64,000 nucleotides of DNA from Alcanivorax sp. DP30 (lineage in GTDB: Bacteria > Pseudomonadota > Gammaproteobacteria > Pseudomonadales > Alcanivoracaceae): positions 62,001 to 126,000 of the forward strand of contig NZ_WTUY01000004.1 of NCBI RefSeq assembly GCF_009882945.1. The letters run 5' to 3'. This document shows positions 26,687 to 35,439 of the stretch, piece by piece (the first letter of the stretch is position 1; every line of letters starts with the position of its first letter). The notes under the pieces were generated by a model that did not search any database, was not told the origin of the DNA, and saw only the letters and a list, made by a program, of their open reading frames with translations. The position numbers and the translations under genes are program-made.

Positions 26687-28093
26687 TTAGCAGGAGTAGT
26701 ACATATCGAACTCGACCGGGTGCGGGGTCATGTTCAGACGCTCGATCTCACCACGCTTCAGGGAGATGTAGCCTTCGATCATGTCCTTGGTGAACACGTC
26801 ACCTTCGGTCAGGAAGTCCATGTCGGCTTCCAGACAATCCAGGGCCATGGTCAGGGTATGCGCCACGGTCGGGATGTCTTTCGCTTCTTCAGCCGGCAGA
26901 TCGTACAGATCCTTGTCCATGGCGTCGCCAGGGTGCAGCTTGTTCTTGATACCGTCCAGGCCAGCCATCAGCAGTGCCGCGAAGCACAGGTAGGGGTTGG
27001 CAGACGGATCAGGGAAGCGTGCTTCGATACGACGGGCCTTGGCGCTGCTCACGAACGGAATACGGATGGAAGCAGAACGGTTACGGGCAGAGTAAGCCAG
27101 CATTACCGGGGCTTCGAAACCGGGCACCAGACGCTTGTAGGAGTTGGTGGAACCGTTGGTGAAGGCGTTCAGGGCACGGGCGTGCTTGATGATGCCGCCA
27201 ATGAAGTACAGCGCTTCGTCGGACAGGCCAGCGTAGCCGTCACCGGCGAACAGGTTCTTGCCGTCTTTGGCCAGGGACACGTGAACGTGCATACCGGAGC
27301 CGTTATCGCCGATCAGCGGCTTGGGCATGAAGGTAGCTGTCTTGCCGTAGGCGTGAGCCACGTTATGTGTGCAGTACTTGAGGATCTGCACTTCGTCGGC
27401 TTTGGCGGTCAGGGTGTTGGCGCCAACACCGATCTCACACTGGCCAGCAGTGCCCACTTCGTGGTGGTGAACTTCGATCTTCAGCCCCATGGACTCCATG
27501 GCAGAACACATGGCGCCACGCAGGTCGTGCAGGCTGTCTACCGGCGGAACCGGGAAGTAGCCGCCTTTCACACCCGGACGGTGACCAATGTTGCCACCTT
27601 CGAAGTCTTCGTGGGAAACCCACGCGGCTTCTTCGGAGTGAATGTTATACATGGAACCCTGCATGTCGGATTTCCACTGCACGGAATCGAATACGAAGAA
27701 TTCCGGCTCCGGACCGAACAGCGCGGAATCCGCGATGCCGGTAGCCTTCAGGTACTCTTCAGCACGCTTGGCAACAGAACGCGGGTCACGCTCGTAACCG
27801 GTCATGGTGTTCGGCTCGAGAATGTCACAACGCAGGTTAACGGTGGCCACGTCAGTGAACGGGTCCAGCACGGCAGTAGAGTCGTCAGGCATCATCACCA
27901 TGTCGGACTCGTTGATGCCTTTCCAGCCAGCAATGGAAGAGCCATCGAACATTTTGCCATCGGTGAAGAAATCTTCGTCGATTTCACCCACCGGGAGAGT
28001 TACGTGCTGCTCCTTACCACGGCTATCGGTGAAGCGCAGGTCCACCCATTTGACATCGTTTTCTTTGATTAGCTTGAGGGTCTTTTCAGACAT
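26687..28093 (-). CDS. glnA: Glutamine synthetase, type I
   Basis: ATP-dependent synthesis of glutamine from glutamate and ammonia; cytoplasmic dodecamer. [23 protein letters not shown] is the GSI N-terminus. Active-site blocks: [29 protein letters not shown] and the loop [23 protein letters not shown]. The adenylylation site is the Tyr in [11 protein letters not shown] near the C-terminus, so GlnE control is expected. 468 aa. A sigma-54 promoter with NtrC boxes lies upstream and a strong terminator follows. Confidence 0.99.
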   Translation of the reverse strand: MSEKTLKLIKENDVKWVDLRFTDSRGKEQHVTLPVGEIDEDFFTDGKMFDGSSIAGWKGINESDMVMMPDDSTAVLDPFTDVATVNLRCDILEPNTMTGYERDPRSVAKRAEEYLKATGIADSALFGPEPEFFVFDSVQWKSDMQGSMYNIHSEEAAWVSHEDFEGGNIGHRPGVKGGYFPVPPVDSLHDLRGAMCSAMESMGLKIEVHHHEVGTAGQCEIGVGANTLTAKADEVQILKYCTHNVAHAYGKTATFMPKPLIGDNGSGMHVHVSLAKDGKNLFAGDGYAGLSDEALYFIGGIIKHARALNAFTNGSTNSYKRLVPGFEAPVMLAYSARNRSASIRIPFVSSAKARRIEARFPDPSANPYLCFAALLMAGLDGIKNKLHPGDAMDKDLYDLPAEEAKDIPTVAHTLTMALDCLEADMDFLTEGDVFTKDMIEGYISLKRGEIERLNMTPHPVEFDMYYSC

Positions 28094-28143
28094 TATCGTG
28101 CGTCCTCCTAAGGAACAGCGGGTTTATCTCTGACTCTTTCCAT

Positions 28144-28160
28144 TGCACCGGTCTGGAGCA
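28144..28160. promoter_or_regulatory. Weak NtrC-box-like site downstream of the glnA start point
   Basis: TGCACCGGTCTGGAGCA matches TGCAC-N7-GTGCA in 9 of 10 half-site positions, but lies about +48 from the predicted start. It could be a secondary or chance site. Confidence 0.35.
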
Positions 28161-28210
28161 ACGCAGAGAGCCGGTATTCTCGGCCACTCGGCCTTCAATG
28201 CCAATAGGGA

Positions 28211-28226
28211 GGCAAATACCATGCCA
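28211..28226 (-). promoter_or_regulatory. Sigma-54 promoter of glnA
   Basis: On the minus strand TGGCATGGTATTTGCC matches TGGCACG-N4-TTGCW with GG-N10-GC spacing. The predicted start is 28200, giving a leader of about 107 bases before glnA. Confidence 0.82.
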
Positions 28227-28287
28227 GCCCTTTTTTAGCGCATCAAGCCAGTTTTACGGTCTTCAGCAATGTTTGCACATCATTCAT

Positions 28288-28334
28288 TGCACCAATTATG
28301 AGCACACACCCCCGATTGCGCACTAAAAAAGTGC
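28288..28334. promoter_or_regulatory. Tandem NtrC enhancer boxes of glnA
   Basis: TGCACCAATTATGAGCA (28288-28304, centre about -96) and GCACTAAAAAAGTGC (28320-28334, centre about -127). They are 31 bases apart, about three helical turns, like the paired NtrC sites of E. coli glnA. The upstream box overlaps the stop codon of the TusA-family gene. Confidence 0.72.
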
Positions 28335-28580
28335 ACCATTGTCTTCGCCCACCCGCAGGACAACAAAAACCTCATTGCCCTCTTCGCCGGTTTCCAGCAC
28401 TTCATGGCCATTAATCCGGCACCAGGCGGGGATATCATTCAAAGCGCCAGGGTCGGTACTGACCACCCGCAGGCAGTCCCCGGTGCTCAGTGTGCGGACT
28501 TTATTCTGCGTTTTGATGACCGGCATCGGGCACAGCAGGCGCCGGGTATCCAGTTCGTGCATCGCTTCAGACATTTCCAT
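28323..28580 (-). CDS. TusA-family sulfurtransferase (SirA-like)
   Basis: About 85 aa, two-layer alpha/beta TusA fold. HELDTRRLLCPMPVIKTQNKV contains the CPxP motif with the sulfur-accepting Cys. The start is taken at 28580 (MEMSEAMHELD); the ATG at 28574 is equally plausible. A frame opening further upstream overlaps the PP-loop gene and is rejected. It lies about 10 bases after that gene on the same strand, so a sulfur relay to the PP-loop enzyme is the simplest reading (inference). General TusA function in 2-thiouridine formation is known in E. coli. Confidence 0.85.
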   Translation of the reverse strand: MEMSEAMHELDTRRLLCPMPVIKTQNKVRTLSTGDCLRVVSTDPGALNDIPAWCRINGHEVLETGEEGNEVFVVLRVGEDNGALF

Positions 28581-28590
28581 ACCCGTTCTC

Positions 28591-29676
28591 TCAGCCCACA
28601 TTCCAGGCAACAGGCACGTCATCCGGCAGCGCAGGCTTGACCGTTACCTGACGTGCCACGCCATCCGGCTGACGCACCTCCAGGGTGACTTCATCCAGCA
28701 CTCGCCCCTTGGAATAGCGCGCAACGATGGCCGCGGCCTGCTCCAGCTCTTCCTCACTGTCAAAGGCACCATCCACCAAAGCCAACGGGCCCGGGCAACT
28801 GACAGTGGTAATACTGGTAAACATGTATCGGTAGCCTTCCAGGAAGCGATTTTCTCCCTCTTCACGGCTGATGATCAGCTTGTAGTGAGGCTGGGGACGC
28901 AAGTGGCGCCCCACCTTGAGCAGCATGATGTCATCCAGCTCATAACGGCGCTCGTTACGTGCCTTCCACAGGTCCGCCAGCTTGTTGGAATAGGACTCAT
29001 CAGTCAGGAAGCAACAGCCGCCTGCCGGCTGGGCAAAGTCATCCAGCCCGAATTTTTTCGCCAGCGCCATCTGCGGCTTGCGGTTCCGGCCGGAAAAGTC
29101 GTACAACTCGTCGCGATTAACCCACCCTTCGCGCTCCGGCAGGGTAGCTGGCAGGTTCCGGGCGCAGAGCGGGCGCAGCAGGCGGTCGTCTGCACCGGAT
29201 TCCTGACTGATGATCGGCATGGTTTCCTTGCGCTGGCTCTTGGGCCGCTGGCCGATCACCTCACCGGTAACAATGAAGTCAAAGCCCCTGTCCCCGGCAA
29301 GCTCCCGCGCCTTGTTGATCATCAAGGTGGCCTGGTTAACCATGAAAATCTTGCAGTCCAGACAAGGATTCAGGTTGGCGCCATAGCCATGCTTGGGGTT
29401 GAGCACCACATCCTTGTACTCCTCGGAGATATCAATGATGTGCATCTTGATGCCCAACTGCTCGGCCACCCACAAGGCATTGTTGCGCTTGTCTTTATCC
29501 TTGTCCTTCTTGCGAATCGCATGGGTGTGTCCTTCCACACAGAAACCGGTGAAGAAGTTCACCCCTTCCACTTCGATGCCCTGCTCCTGCATGACCTTAA
29601 CAGCCAGCATGGAATCCAGCCCTCCGGACACCAGCGCGATAGCGCGTCGCTTGATGGGTTGGGTTGCCTCAGTCAT
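28591..29676 (-). CDS. PP-loop tRNA-thiolation-like protein (ThiI/MnmA superfamily)
   Basis: 361 aa. The PP-loop motif SGGLDSML at residues 17-24 adenylates a substrate, probably a tRNA uridine. A Cys pair in NPCLDCKIFM and a second pair in PAGGCCFLTDE may carry sulfur or metal. RPKSQRKETMPII and FSGRNRKPQMALAKKFG are conserved in a group annotated as tRNA 2-thiouridylation-like PP-loop ATPases with a C-terminal RNA-binding region (about 260-361). It is neither canonical ThiI (no THUMP or rhodanese domain) nor canonical MnmA by layout, so no symbol is given. Probably co-transcribed with the TusA gene. Confidence 0.75.
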   Translation of the reverse strand: MTEATQPIKRRAIALVSGGLDSMLAVKVMQEQGIEVEGVNFFTGFCVEGHTHAIRKKDKDKDKRNNALWVAEQLGIKMHIIDISEEYKDVVLNPKHGYGANLNPCLDCKIFMVNQATLMINKARELAGDRGFDFIVTGEVIGQRPKSQRKETMPIISQESGADDRLLRPLCARNLPATLPEREGWVNRDELYDFSGRNRKPQMALAKKFGLDDFAQPAGGCCFLTDESYSNKLADLWKARNERRYELDDIMLLKVGRHLRPQPHYKLIISREEGENRFLEGYRYMFTSITTVSCPGPLALVDGAFDSEEELEQAAAIVARYSKGRVLDEVTLEVRQPDGVARQVTVKPALPDDVPVAWNVG

Positions 29677-29735
29677 GAATAAACCTGCCTGTCAGTGGCG
29701 CAATGGACGCCCTGAGCCTGAAAATTGGGCGGCGA

Positions 29736-29744
29736 AGTATAGCA
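29736..29744 (-). promoter_or_regulatory. Putative -10 element upstream of the PP-loop gene
   Basis: On the minus strand TTGCTATACT forms an extended -10 about 60 bases before the start codon. No good -35 was seen. Confidence 0.38.
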
Positions 29745-29846
29745 ACGGGCCGGTTTGCACGCATCCTTCACGGCCACCGCCTGTCACTTGCACGTCATGG
29801 CAGACCATCACACTGCCGATTCCCAGGCCAAGACACCACTGCGATC

Positions 29847-30794
29847 ATGAGAGACAGGCTCCGCTCCATCAGCATCATTGCGCTGTTACTCGTCAGCAGC
29901 GCCATTCTCGCCTGGTGGTGGCATACCCCGGCCGGGCCCTGGCTGGTGCATCAGCAGCCGCTGGCGGGCCAGCGCATCTGTGTAATTGGCGATGCCGGCT
30001 GGGGTAATCCGCCGGCTCTGGCCGTCGGCAAGGCCCTGGTGCAGCTGGAGTGCGACCAGATCCGCTACCTGGGCGACCTGGTTTACCCGGATGGTATCAG
30101 CGGGCCGGATGACCCCTTGATTGAAGAGCGCTTCCTGCCCCCACTGCGTCCCGCCCTGGCCGCCGGCATTCCGGTTTATCTGGTACTGGGAAACCATGAC
30201 TGGAAACAGGATGGAGAGGCCTGGCTGAAGGTAGCCCGCCGCCACCCCCTGATCCATCTGCCGCATTTTTATTATTTCGAAACCTGGCCAGATGCCTGCG
30301 CATTCAGCCTTGAAACCACCTGGTTTGAAAAGTGGTACCACCTGCACCGCCAGGGGAACTGGCTGGACAACAGCCGCGAACTGGCGCGCCAGCACCAGTG
30401 TCAGCTCAGCCTTGGCTTTGCCCACCACCCCATGTTCAGTACCGGCTCCCATGGCAACGCCCATGAGATGATCAATCTGGGACTCAAGAACAAGCTGGTG
30501 GGCAGTCTGGATCTGATCGTGGGTGGCCACGACCATATCCTGTCCGATGAAGGCGAATATCGGGGAACACGCCAGTTAATTTCCGGCTCCGCCAGCATCA
30601 ACAATGACCTGGGTATCGCCAGCGCAAACCAGGCATTTACCCGCGCCACCCACGGCCTTCTCACCCTGGACATTCAAGACGATGGCGACGGATTGTATGT
30701 GGACTACCGCTTCTACAGCGTTCTGGGCGACCCCCAGGCACCCTTGATTAGCCTGCTGTGGCAGGGCGATCAGCAAGGCAAGGGGGTACGCTAG
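29847..30794 (+). CDS. Membrane-anchored calcineurin-like phosphoesterase
   Basis: 315 aa. The ATG at 29847 starts MRDRLRSISIIALLLVSSAI, a single N-terminal anchor with a basic flank; the earlier in-frame ATG adds no conserved residues. Metallophosphoesterase motifs in order: GDAGWGN (Asp for metal 1), YLGDLVYPDG (GD), LGNHDW (GNHD), FAHHPMFSTGSHGN and VGGHDHILS (GHxH-type). The fold resembles purple-acid-phosphatase-like enzymes facing the periplasm. Substrate unknown. Convergent with the sulfatase-like gene 11 bases away. Confidence 0.85.
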   Translation: MRDRLRSISIIALLLVSSAILAWWWHTPAGPWLVHQQPLAGQRICVIGDAGWGNPPALAVGKALVQLECDQIRYLGDLVYPDGISGPDDPLIEERFLPPLRPALAAGIPVYLVLGNHDWKQDGEAWLKVARRHPLIHLPHFYYFETWPDACAFSLETTWFEKWYHLHRQGNWLDNSRELARQHQCQLSLGFAHHPMFSTGSHGNAHEMINLGLKNKLVGSLDLIVGGHDHILSDEGEYRGTRQLISGSASINNDLGIASANQAFTRATHGLLTLDIQDDGDGLYVDYRFYSVLGDPQAPLISLLWQGDQQGKGVR

Positions 30795-30805
30795 GCTAGC
30801 TGGAT

Positions 30806-32644
30806 TCAGAGCTTGCGAAAGAACAGGGAAATATCGTTCAGCACTGAAGCCAGCGCGTCCCTCAACCTGGACAGCACTGCAGATTCATCCGCAAGCGGCT
30901 GATCGTCAGCAGTGCTGATGGTCATTTCCGACAAGCCTCCCGCCTTCAGAGGCATGGCCACCTTGTAATCCTCTCCCACATAGGCAAGCGCATCCCAGCT
31001 GGCCACCAGACGATACGGCCGATCAGGGTGCGCCGCAAACAGCGAGGTGCCAATGGAGTAATCCGATGCCGGATTGGTCACGCCAAGCAAGGGCAGCAGA
31101 GTTGGCACCACATCCATGTGACTGGTGGGGCGAGTCACTACCGCTGGCGCCCGCCCCGGCACGGCCATTACCAGAGGCACACGGACTTGCTGCTGATGGA
31201 ACTCTGAGTTGTGCCCCCAACGACCGTTTTCCATGAACTCCTCACCATGATCACCGGTAATGATCACCACCGTATTTTCTAGACAACCGCTTTCCTCCAG
31301 CGCCGCCAGCACCCTGCCAAGCTGCTGATCCAGGTGATGTGACGCATTGATATAGCGATTGAAAATGCCTTCGATATCCTGCTCAAGATCCATGGTGGCG
31401 TAATTCAGTTCCGGCAGAAAATCCTCTCGAATCACACTCTCTTCTGGAAAGTAGTAGCGGGCATGGGCCGATTCAAAGAACATGAAACCCATAAAGGGCT
31501 GATCCGCAGGGTTGGCATCCAACCAGTCAAGCAATCGCCGCACATTGCGGCGATCCCGCTTCCAACCTTCTTCCTTGTCGTCGCTGACCATGTTTTCTTT
31601 GGGCACATTGACGAACACCGTGCGATCGAATTCCGGATAACTGAAGTTGGCACTGGTAAACAAGCCAAGGCGGTAATCCCCTTTCTGGAGCAGATCCATC
31701 ACCACCGGCGAACGGCGCTCGTCCAGAATGCTGAACCAATAGTTGCCGGGCAACCCGTAAAACAGGCTGAAGATCCCCATCCGGGTACCGTTGCCGCCAC
31801 TGAGATGGTCGGTAAAGCGTGTGCCGTGGCGCTCGGCAAACCGCCACAGGTTCGGCATGATTTCCGGCGTCAGCATGTCCCAGCGCAGGGACTCTGCCAC
31901 CAGAATCATGACATTGGGCCGGGGCGCCTCGCCCCCAGTTTGCAGGGGATGACGAGGATAATTCAGCCGGCCACTCACCTCAGCATCCAGCTCCACGCTG
32001 CGCACCATCTCGATACCCCAATCCTCAGCCGCACGGCGAAACGTCGTCGGCTGGTAAAACGGTACCGACTGCGCTGCCATCAATACTGGCCGGTATCCTT
32101 TGAGATGACTGAAACCGTATACCGTGCGCTCGCCCACCATGCACAGCACCAACACGACTACCACGTAACGCAGACCTGGCACTGAGCGTGACCGGGTCAG
32201 CAGCAACAGCCCTCCCTGCAACATCACCACCAACAGGCAGATAGCCACCATCGTCAGGGAGGCGGATTCACTGCCACCCATGGACTCGATACCACCGGGA
32301 GTGGTCACCAGGTTCCAGACGAACCCATTCAGATGGAAGCCGTACATGCCATAGATCTGGCTGTCCACCAGAAGCAAGATCGTCAACAAGGACAGCATCA
32401 GCACAGCGAGCATCGGTTCAAGAGCCTGCCCCACAAGCCAGCCCGTCAGCCGGCAAAGCCCCGCCACAAGCCCCACATACAGGGCGCCATAGCCCGCCGC
32501 AGCGGCCAGCAGAAACAGGACGCCCGCAAGCGGCAGATCGGCAAGTGCCGCACGGCCGATATACAGCTGCAGCAAAAAAAGAAACAGTAAATTGAGCAGA
32601 TAGAAGGCCCGCAGACAGGGCCTTGGTGCAGCAACACCAGACAT
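30806..32644 (-). CDS. YejM-like inner-membrane protein with periplasmic sulfatase-fold domain
   Basis: 612 aa from the ATG at 32644 (GGGGTG 8 bases upstream); a TTG 13 codons earlier is rejected. About five N-terminal membrane helices (about residues 10-180, DUF3413-like, DSQIYGMYGFHLNGFVWNL) precede an alkaline-phosphatase/sulfatase fold: VMILVAESLRWDML, SGGNGTRMGIFSLFYG, ITGDHGEEF and HMDVVPTLLPLLG. The layout matches YejM (PbgA/LapC), which in enterics monitors LPS and controls LpxC turnover and is not a true hydrolase. Whether this copy is catalytic or regulatory cannot be told from sequence. Confidence 0.8.
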   Translation of the reverse strand: MSGVAAPRPCLRAFYLLNLLFLFLLQLYIGRAALADLPLAGVLFLLAAAAGYGALYVGLVAGLCRLTGWLVGQALEPMLAVLMLSLLTILLLVDSQIYGMYGFHLNGFVWNLVTTPGGIESMGGSESASLTMVAICLLVVMLQGGLLLLTRSRSVPGLRYVVVVLVLCMVGERTVYGFSHLKGYRPVLMAAQSVPFYQPTTFRRAAEDWGIEMVRSVELDAEVSGRLNYPRHPLQTGGEAPRPNVMILVAESLRWDMLTPEIMPNLWRFAERHGTRFTDHLSGGNGTRMGIFSLFYGLPGNYWFSILDERRSPVVMDLLQKGDYRLGLFTSANFSYPEFDRTVFVNVPKENMVSDDKEEGWKRDRRNVRRLLDWLDANPADQPFMGFMFFESAHARYYFPEESVIREDFLPELNYATMDLEQDIEGIFNRYINASHHLDQQLGRVLAALEESGCLENTVVIITGDHGEEFMENGRWGHNSEFHQQQVRVPLVMAVPGRAPAVVTRPTSHMDVVPTLLPLLGVTNPASDYSIGTSLFAAHPDRPYRLVASWDALAYVGEDYKVAMPLKAGGLSEMTISTADDQPLADESAVLSRLRDALASVLNDISLFFRKL

Positions 32645-32908
32645 GGTGAACACCCCATAATAACCGTCGGAAAATATTGCCAAGCCCGACTTAACAAAAA
32701 CTTAAGAAGCGGTTGAAGCACGCCTGATGCGATCTGAGTCGCGCCAAGGCGCAAGCTGGCCGGAGCCTTGCCCTGCGGAACAGAGGAAGATCTCTTTGTC
32801 AGTTCTTTTGGATCTTTCCGTTTCTGAAGGCCCGCACCCGGCAGAACATTGCGCTCCCCGAGATCAACGGTGCCGGCACCGGCATACTAGCTCAGCCGTT
32901 AACCCTTG

Positions 32909-33904
32909 TTACTGCTGCTCTTCTGCCGCCAGGGGCACTGCGCCCGCCACCGCAAATTGCTGTTTGGAGAACGCCACCCGCTCGGCGGCCGGCATGTCTT
33001 TCCCTTTCAGGGCATCAAGCCGCTTTTCAACAATGGCGCATCGACGTAGCAAGCCATCATCCATGGCAATCTGGATGTTGAGACCCGGCCGCGCATTCAA
33101 TTCCAGCATCATCGGCCCATGATCACGATCCATCACCAGATCCACCCCCAGATAGCCAAGACCGGTCAGATCATAACAACGGGCAGCCAGCGCCAGACAA
33201 TCTTCCCAGTCCGGCACGGTCAGTCCAGCCACCGCATTGGCGGTATCCGGATGGCGCTCGATGCGCTGATTATGCCAGGTCCCTCCCAGGGTCACCCCGC
33301 TGGACAGATCCAGGCCAACCCCAATGGCGCCCTGATGCAAATTCGCCTTGCCCTGGGATTGCCGGGTTGGCAAACGCAACATGGCGGCCACCGGATAACC
33401 CTTGAGCACAATAATGCGGATATCCGGCACACCTTCGTAGCTGATGCGATTGAACAGCTCGGTGGAACGCACCCGATACTCGATCAGCGCCTCATCGCGA
33501 TGCCCACCCAGAGAGTAGATCCCGGACAGAATGCCGGAGATGTGATGCTCCAGCTCATCCTGGGTAATGATGCGTCCGGATGCGGAGCGGAAATAGTGCT
33601 CAAAGCGGTCCGCGATCACCATGATGCCGTCACCACCGGCCCCCTGGGCCGGCTTGATGACAAAATCGCGGTGGGTATCCACCACCTTGCGCAGGGTGCT
33701 GATCCCCTGCTCGGTGGCAATGGCACCATACAGTTCCGGCACCCGGATCCCGGCATCAATGGCCATTTTCTTGGTCTTGAGCTTGTCGTCCACCAGCGGG
33801 TACAGGCTGCGCTTGTTGTAACGCAGGATATAGTCGCCGTTACGCTGGTTGATGCCCATTACCCCACGGGCTCGCAGCGCCTTGCGGGTCTTTGACCAGA
33901 ACAT
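32909..33904 (-). CDS. RimK-like ATP-grasp ligase (alpha-L-glutamate ligase-related)
   Basis: 331 aa ATP-grasp enzyme, soluble. ATP-binding blocks: DKLKTKKMAIDAGIRVPELY, FVIKPAQGAGGDGIMVI and the metal-binding MMLELNARPGLNIQIAMD. The family is related to RimK, which adds glutamates to ribosomal protein S6. Its ATG (33904-33902) shares one base with the stop of the 7TM gene, the last member of a three-gene overlapping cassette. In comparative genomics these ATP-grasp proteins are predicted to make a peptide or amide modification handled by the neighbouring protease; the substrate is unknown. Confidence 0.85.
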   Translation of the reverse strand: MFWSKTRKALRARGVMGINQRNGDYILRYNKRSLYPLVDDKLKTKKMAIDAGIRVPELYGAIATEQGISTLRKVVDTHRDFVIKPAQGAGGDGIMVIADRFEHYFRSASGRIITQDELEHHISGILSGIYSLGGHRDEALIEYRVRSTELFNRISYEGVPDIRIIVLKGYPVAAMLRLPTRQSQGKANLHQGAIGVGLDLSSGVTLGGTWHNQRIERHPDTANAVAGLTVPDWEDCLALAARCYDLTGLGYLGVDLVMDRDHGPMMLELNARPGLNIQIAMDDGLLRRCAIVEKRLDALKGKDMPAAERVAFSKQQFAVAGAVPLAAEEQQ

Positions 33905-35439
33905 CAGTGCTTGTCTCCATCCACCATGGCCCGGAAGCGAACCAGCTCAGTGAGCCGGTAACCCCGGTAATGGCCCATCATTACCATGAAGGCTGCCACA
34001 CACAGCAGGATGCCGGGGAAGGTGAAGACAAAGTAAGTCAGCGGCTGCCAGACCATCAGAAGGTGGCTGAGCACCGCCACGAACAGGGTACCCAATCCCA
34101 CTTTCAAGGACTGACTGCCTCCCCGCTCCTCCCAGACAATGGACGTGCGCTCGATGACCATGGTCAGCACCACCATGGGGAACAGGCCCACGGAGAGACC
34201 GGAGCCGATACCCAGCTTGTAGCCCAGCAGGCTCATCAAGGCCATGACCATCACCACAAAGGTCAGCACCACCGACAGCCGCGGCAACAACTGTAATTTG
34301 AGATGCTCAAGATAGGAGCGTAACGACAATCCCAGTGCAGTGATAAAGACAAACAGCATGACGCCGTAAATCACCTGGGTTTCCCGGAAAGCCAGCGCGA
34401 TCAGTACCGGCGTAAAGGTACCCAGGGTTTCCATGCCCACCAGCGACCGCATCAGCAACACCAGAATGACCCCGATGGGAATCATGATCAGGGTCCGGTA
34501 AAGCTGCTGGGCAGGCAACGGCAGTTCGTACAGCGAAAAATCGATAAAGCTGCTGGCATCTTTCAAGCGCAGGGTCTGGGCCAGCTGCAACGCACTCATT
34601 TCGTTACGATGCACACTGAAGACCATGTCCGCAGACTTGCCACCATCCACCTTCATCAGCGGCTCCCAGCCGCGCCACCACACCAGCCTGTCCTCAGGCA
34701 GGCCCTGCTGACCATTGACCGGGTTGTAGTACAGCCATTCGCGGCCGTTATAACTGCGCAGCCACAGCTCAGGCTCCTGCTCCTGGGATTCTGCCAAACG
34801 CAAGGTATGCACAGGCTCCACCGGAATGTGGGACAAGCCGAGCAACAAATCCACTACCCGGGCACGGTTACGGGCGGACACATCACTACCCAGCAACAAC
34901 TGGGCATTGTCGTTCTCCAGCTCATTGACCCGTTTGATGGTTTCACTGATAAAGGTTTCCACATCCGCGGAGTGCTGGCGAATGGGTTCAAGCAGCGCCT
35001 CTGCCGCCAGCCGTTCAGGACCTTCAACGTTAGGAGCCTGACGGAACTGCGGGCCGGGCTCCACATCCGGGTTTTTTGCGTAGCGATGCGTCAGCATCAG
35101 CCGGTAGTAGAGAAACTGGCGACCATCAGCACGGCGGGAGGACCAGGTCACCTGACGGTTACCCTTTTCCTCGTTCACGTTCACGCCGTAGTTGTTGGAA
35201 ATGAAACTCTCATTGAGGGTGGTAAAACCACTACTCAGCGGCGGCACGAACATGCGCACCTTTACCGGCTTGTTCGGTCGGGCAGAAAATCCCACCTGGG
35301 CATCAATCACCCAGACAGGATCCTTTTCATCCTGGCTGAGAGGGACATTCTGAACAAATACCTGATACAGAATACTGCCCACACCCAGCAGCAGTAGTGC
35401 CAGCGCCAGAAGGCGAGCCTGAAACTTCACTGAACCCAT
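33904..35439 (-). CDS. 7TM protein with N-terminal periplasmic inactive transglutaminase-like domain
   Basis: 511 aa. One N-terminal membrane helix (KFQARLLALALLLLGVGSIL) leads to a periplasmic domain of about 240 residues, with a degenerate transglutaminase-like part (SGFTTLNESFISNN ... DLLLGLSHIPVEPVHTLRL) lacking an obvious Cys-His-Asp triad. A C-terminal block of seven hydrophobic segments follows (from about residue 270: LYRTLIMIPIGVILVLLMRSL ... VFTFPGILLCVAAFMVMMGH). This is the inactive-transglutaminase/7TM architecture known to accompany RimK-like ligases. Single-base overlaps with both neighbours indicate a fixed operon. Confidence 0.85.
   Translation of the reverse strand: MGSVKFQARLLALALLLLGVGSILYQVFVQNVPLSQDEKDPVWVIDAQVGFSARPNKPVKVRMFVPPLSSGFTTLNESFISNNYGVNVNEEKGNRQVTWSSRRADGRQFLYYRLMLTHRYAKNPDVEPGPQFRQAPNVEGPERLAAEALLEPIRQHSADVETFISETIKRVNELENDNAQLLLGSDVSARNRARVVDLLLGLSHIPVEPVHTLRLAESQEQEPELWLRSYNGREWLYYNPVNGQQGLPEDRLVWWRGWEPLMKVDGGKSADMVFSVHRNEMSALQLAQTLRLKDASSFIDFSLYELPLPAQQLYRTLIMIPIGVILVLLMRSLVGMETLGTFTPVLIALAFRETQVIYGVMLFVFITALGLSLRSYLEHLKLQLLPRLSVVLTFVVMVMALMSLLGYKLGIGSGLSVGLFPMVVLTMVIERTSIVWEERGGSQSLKVGLGTLFVAVLSHLLMVWQPLTYFVFTFPGILLCVAAFMVMMGHYRGYRLTELVRFRAMVDGDKH

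Noticed and set aside
26615..28072. 485-codon plus-strand open frame opposite glnA
   Set aside because: Exact mirror of glnA with no recognisable domain or ribosome site; it also runs through the glnA terminator.
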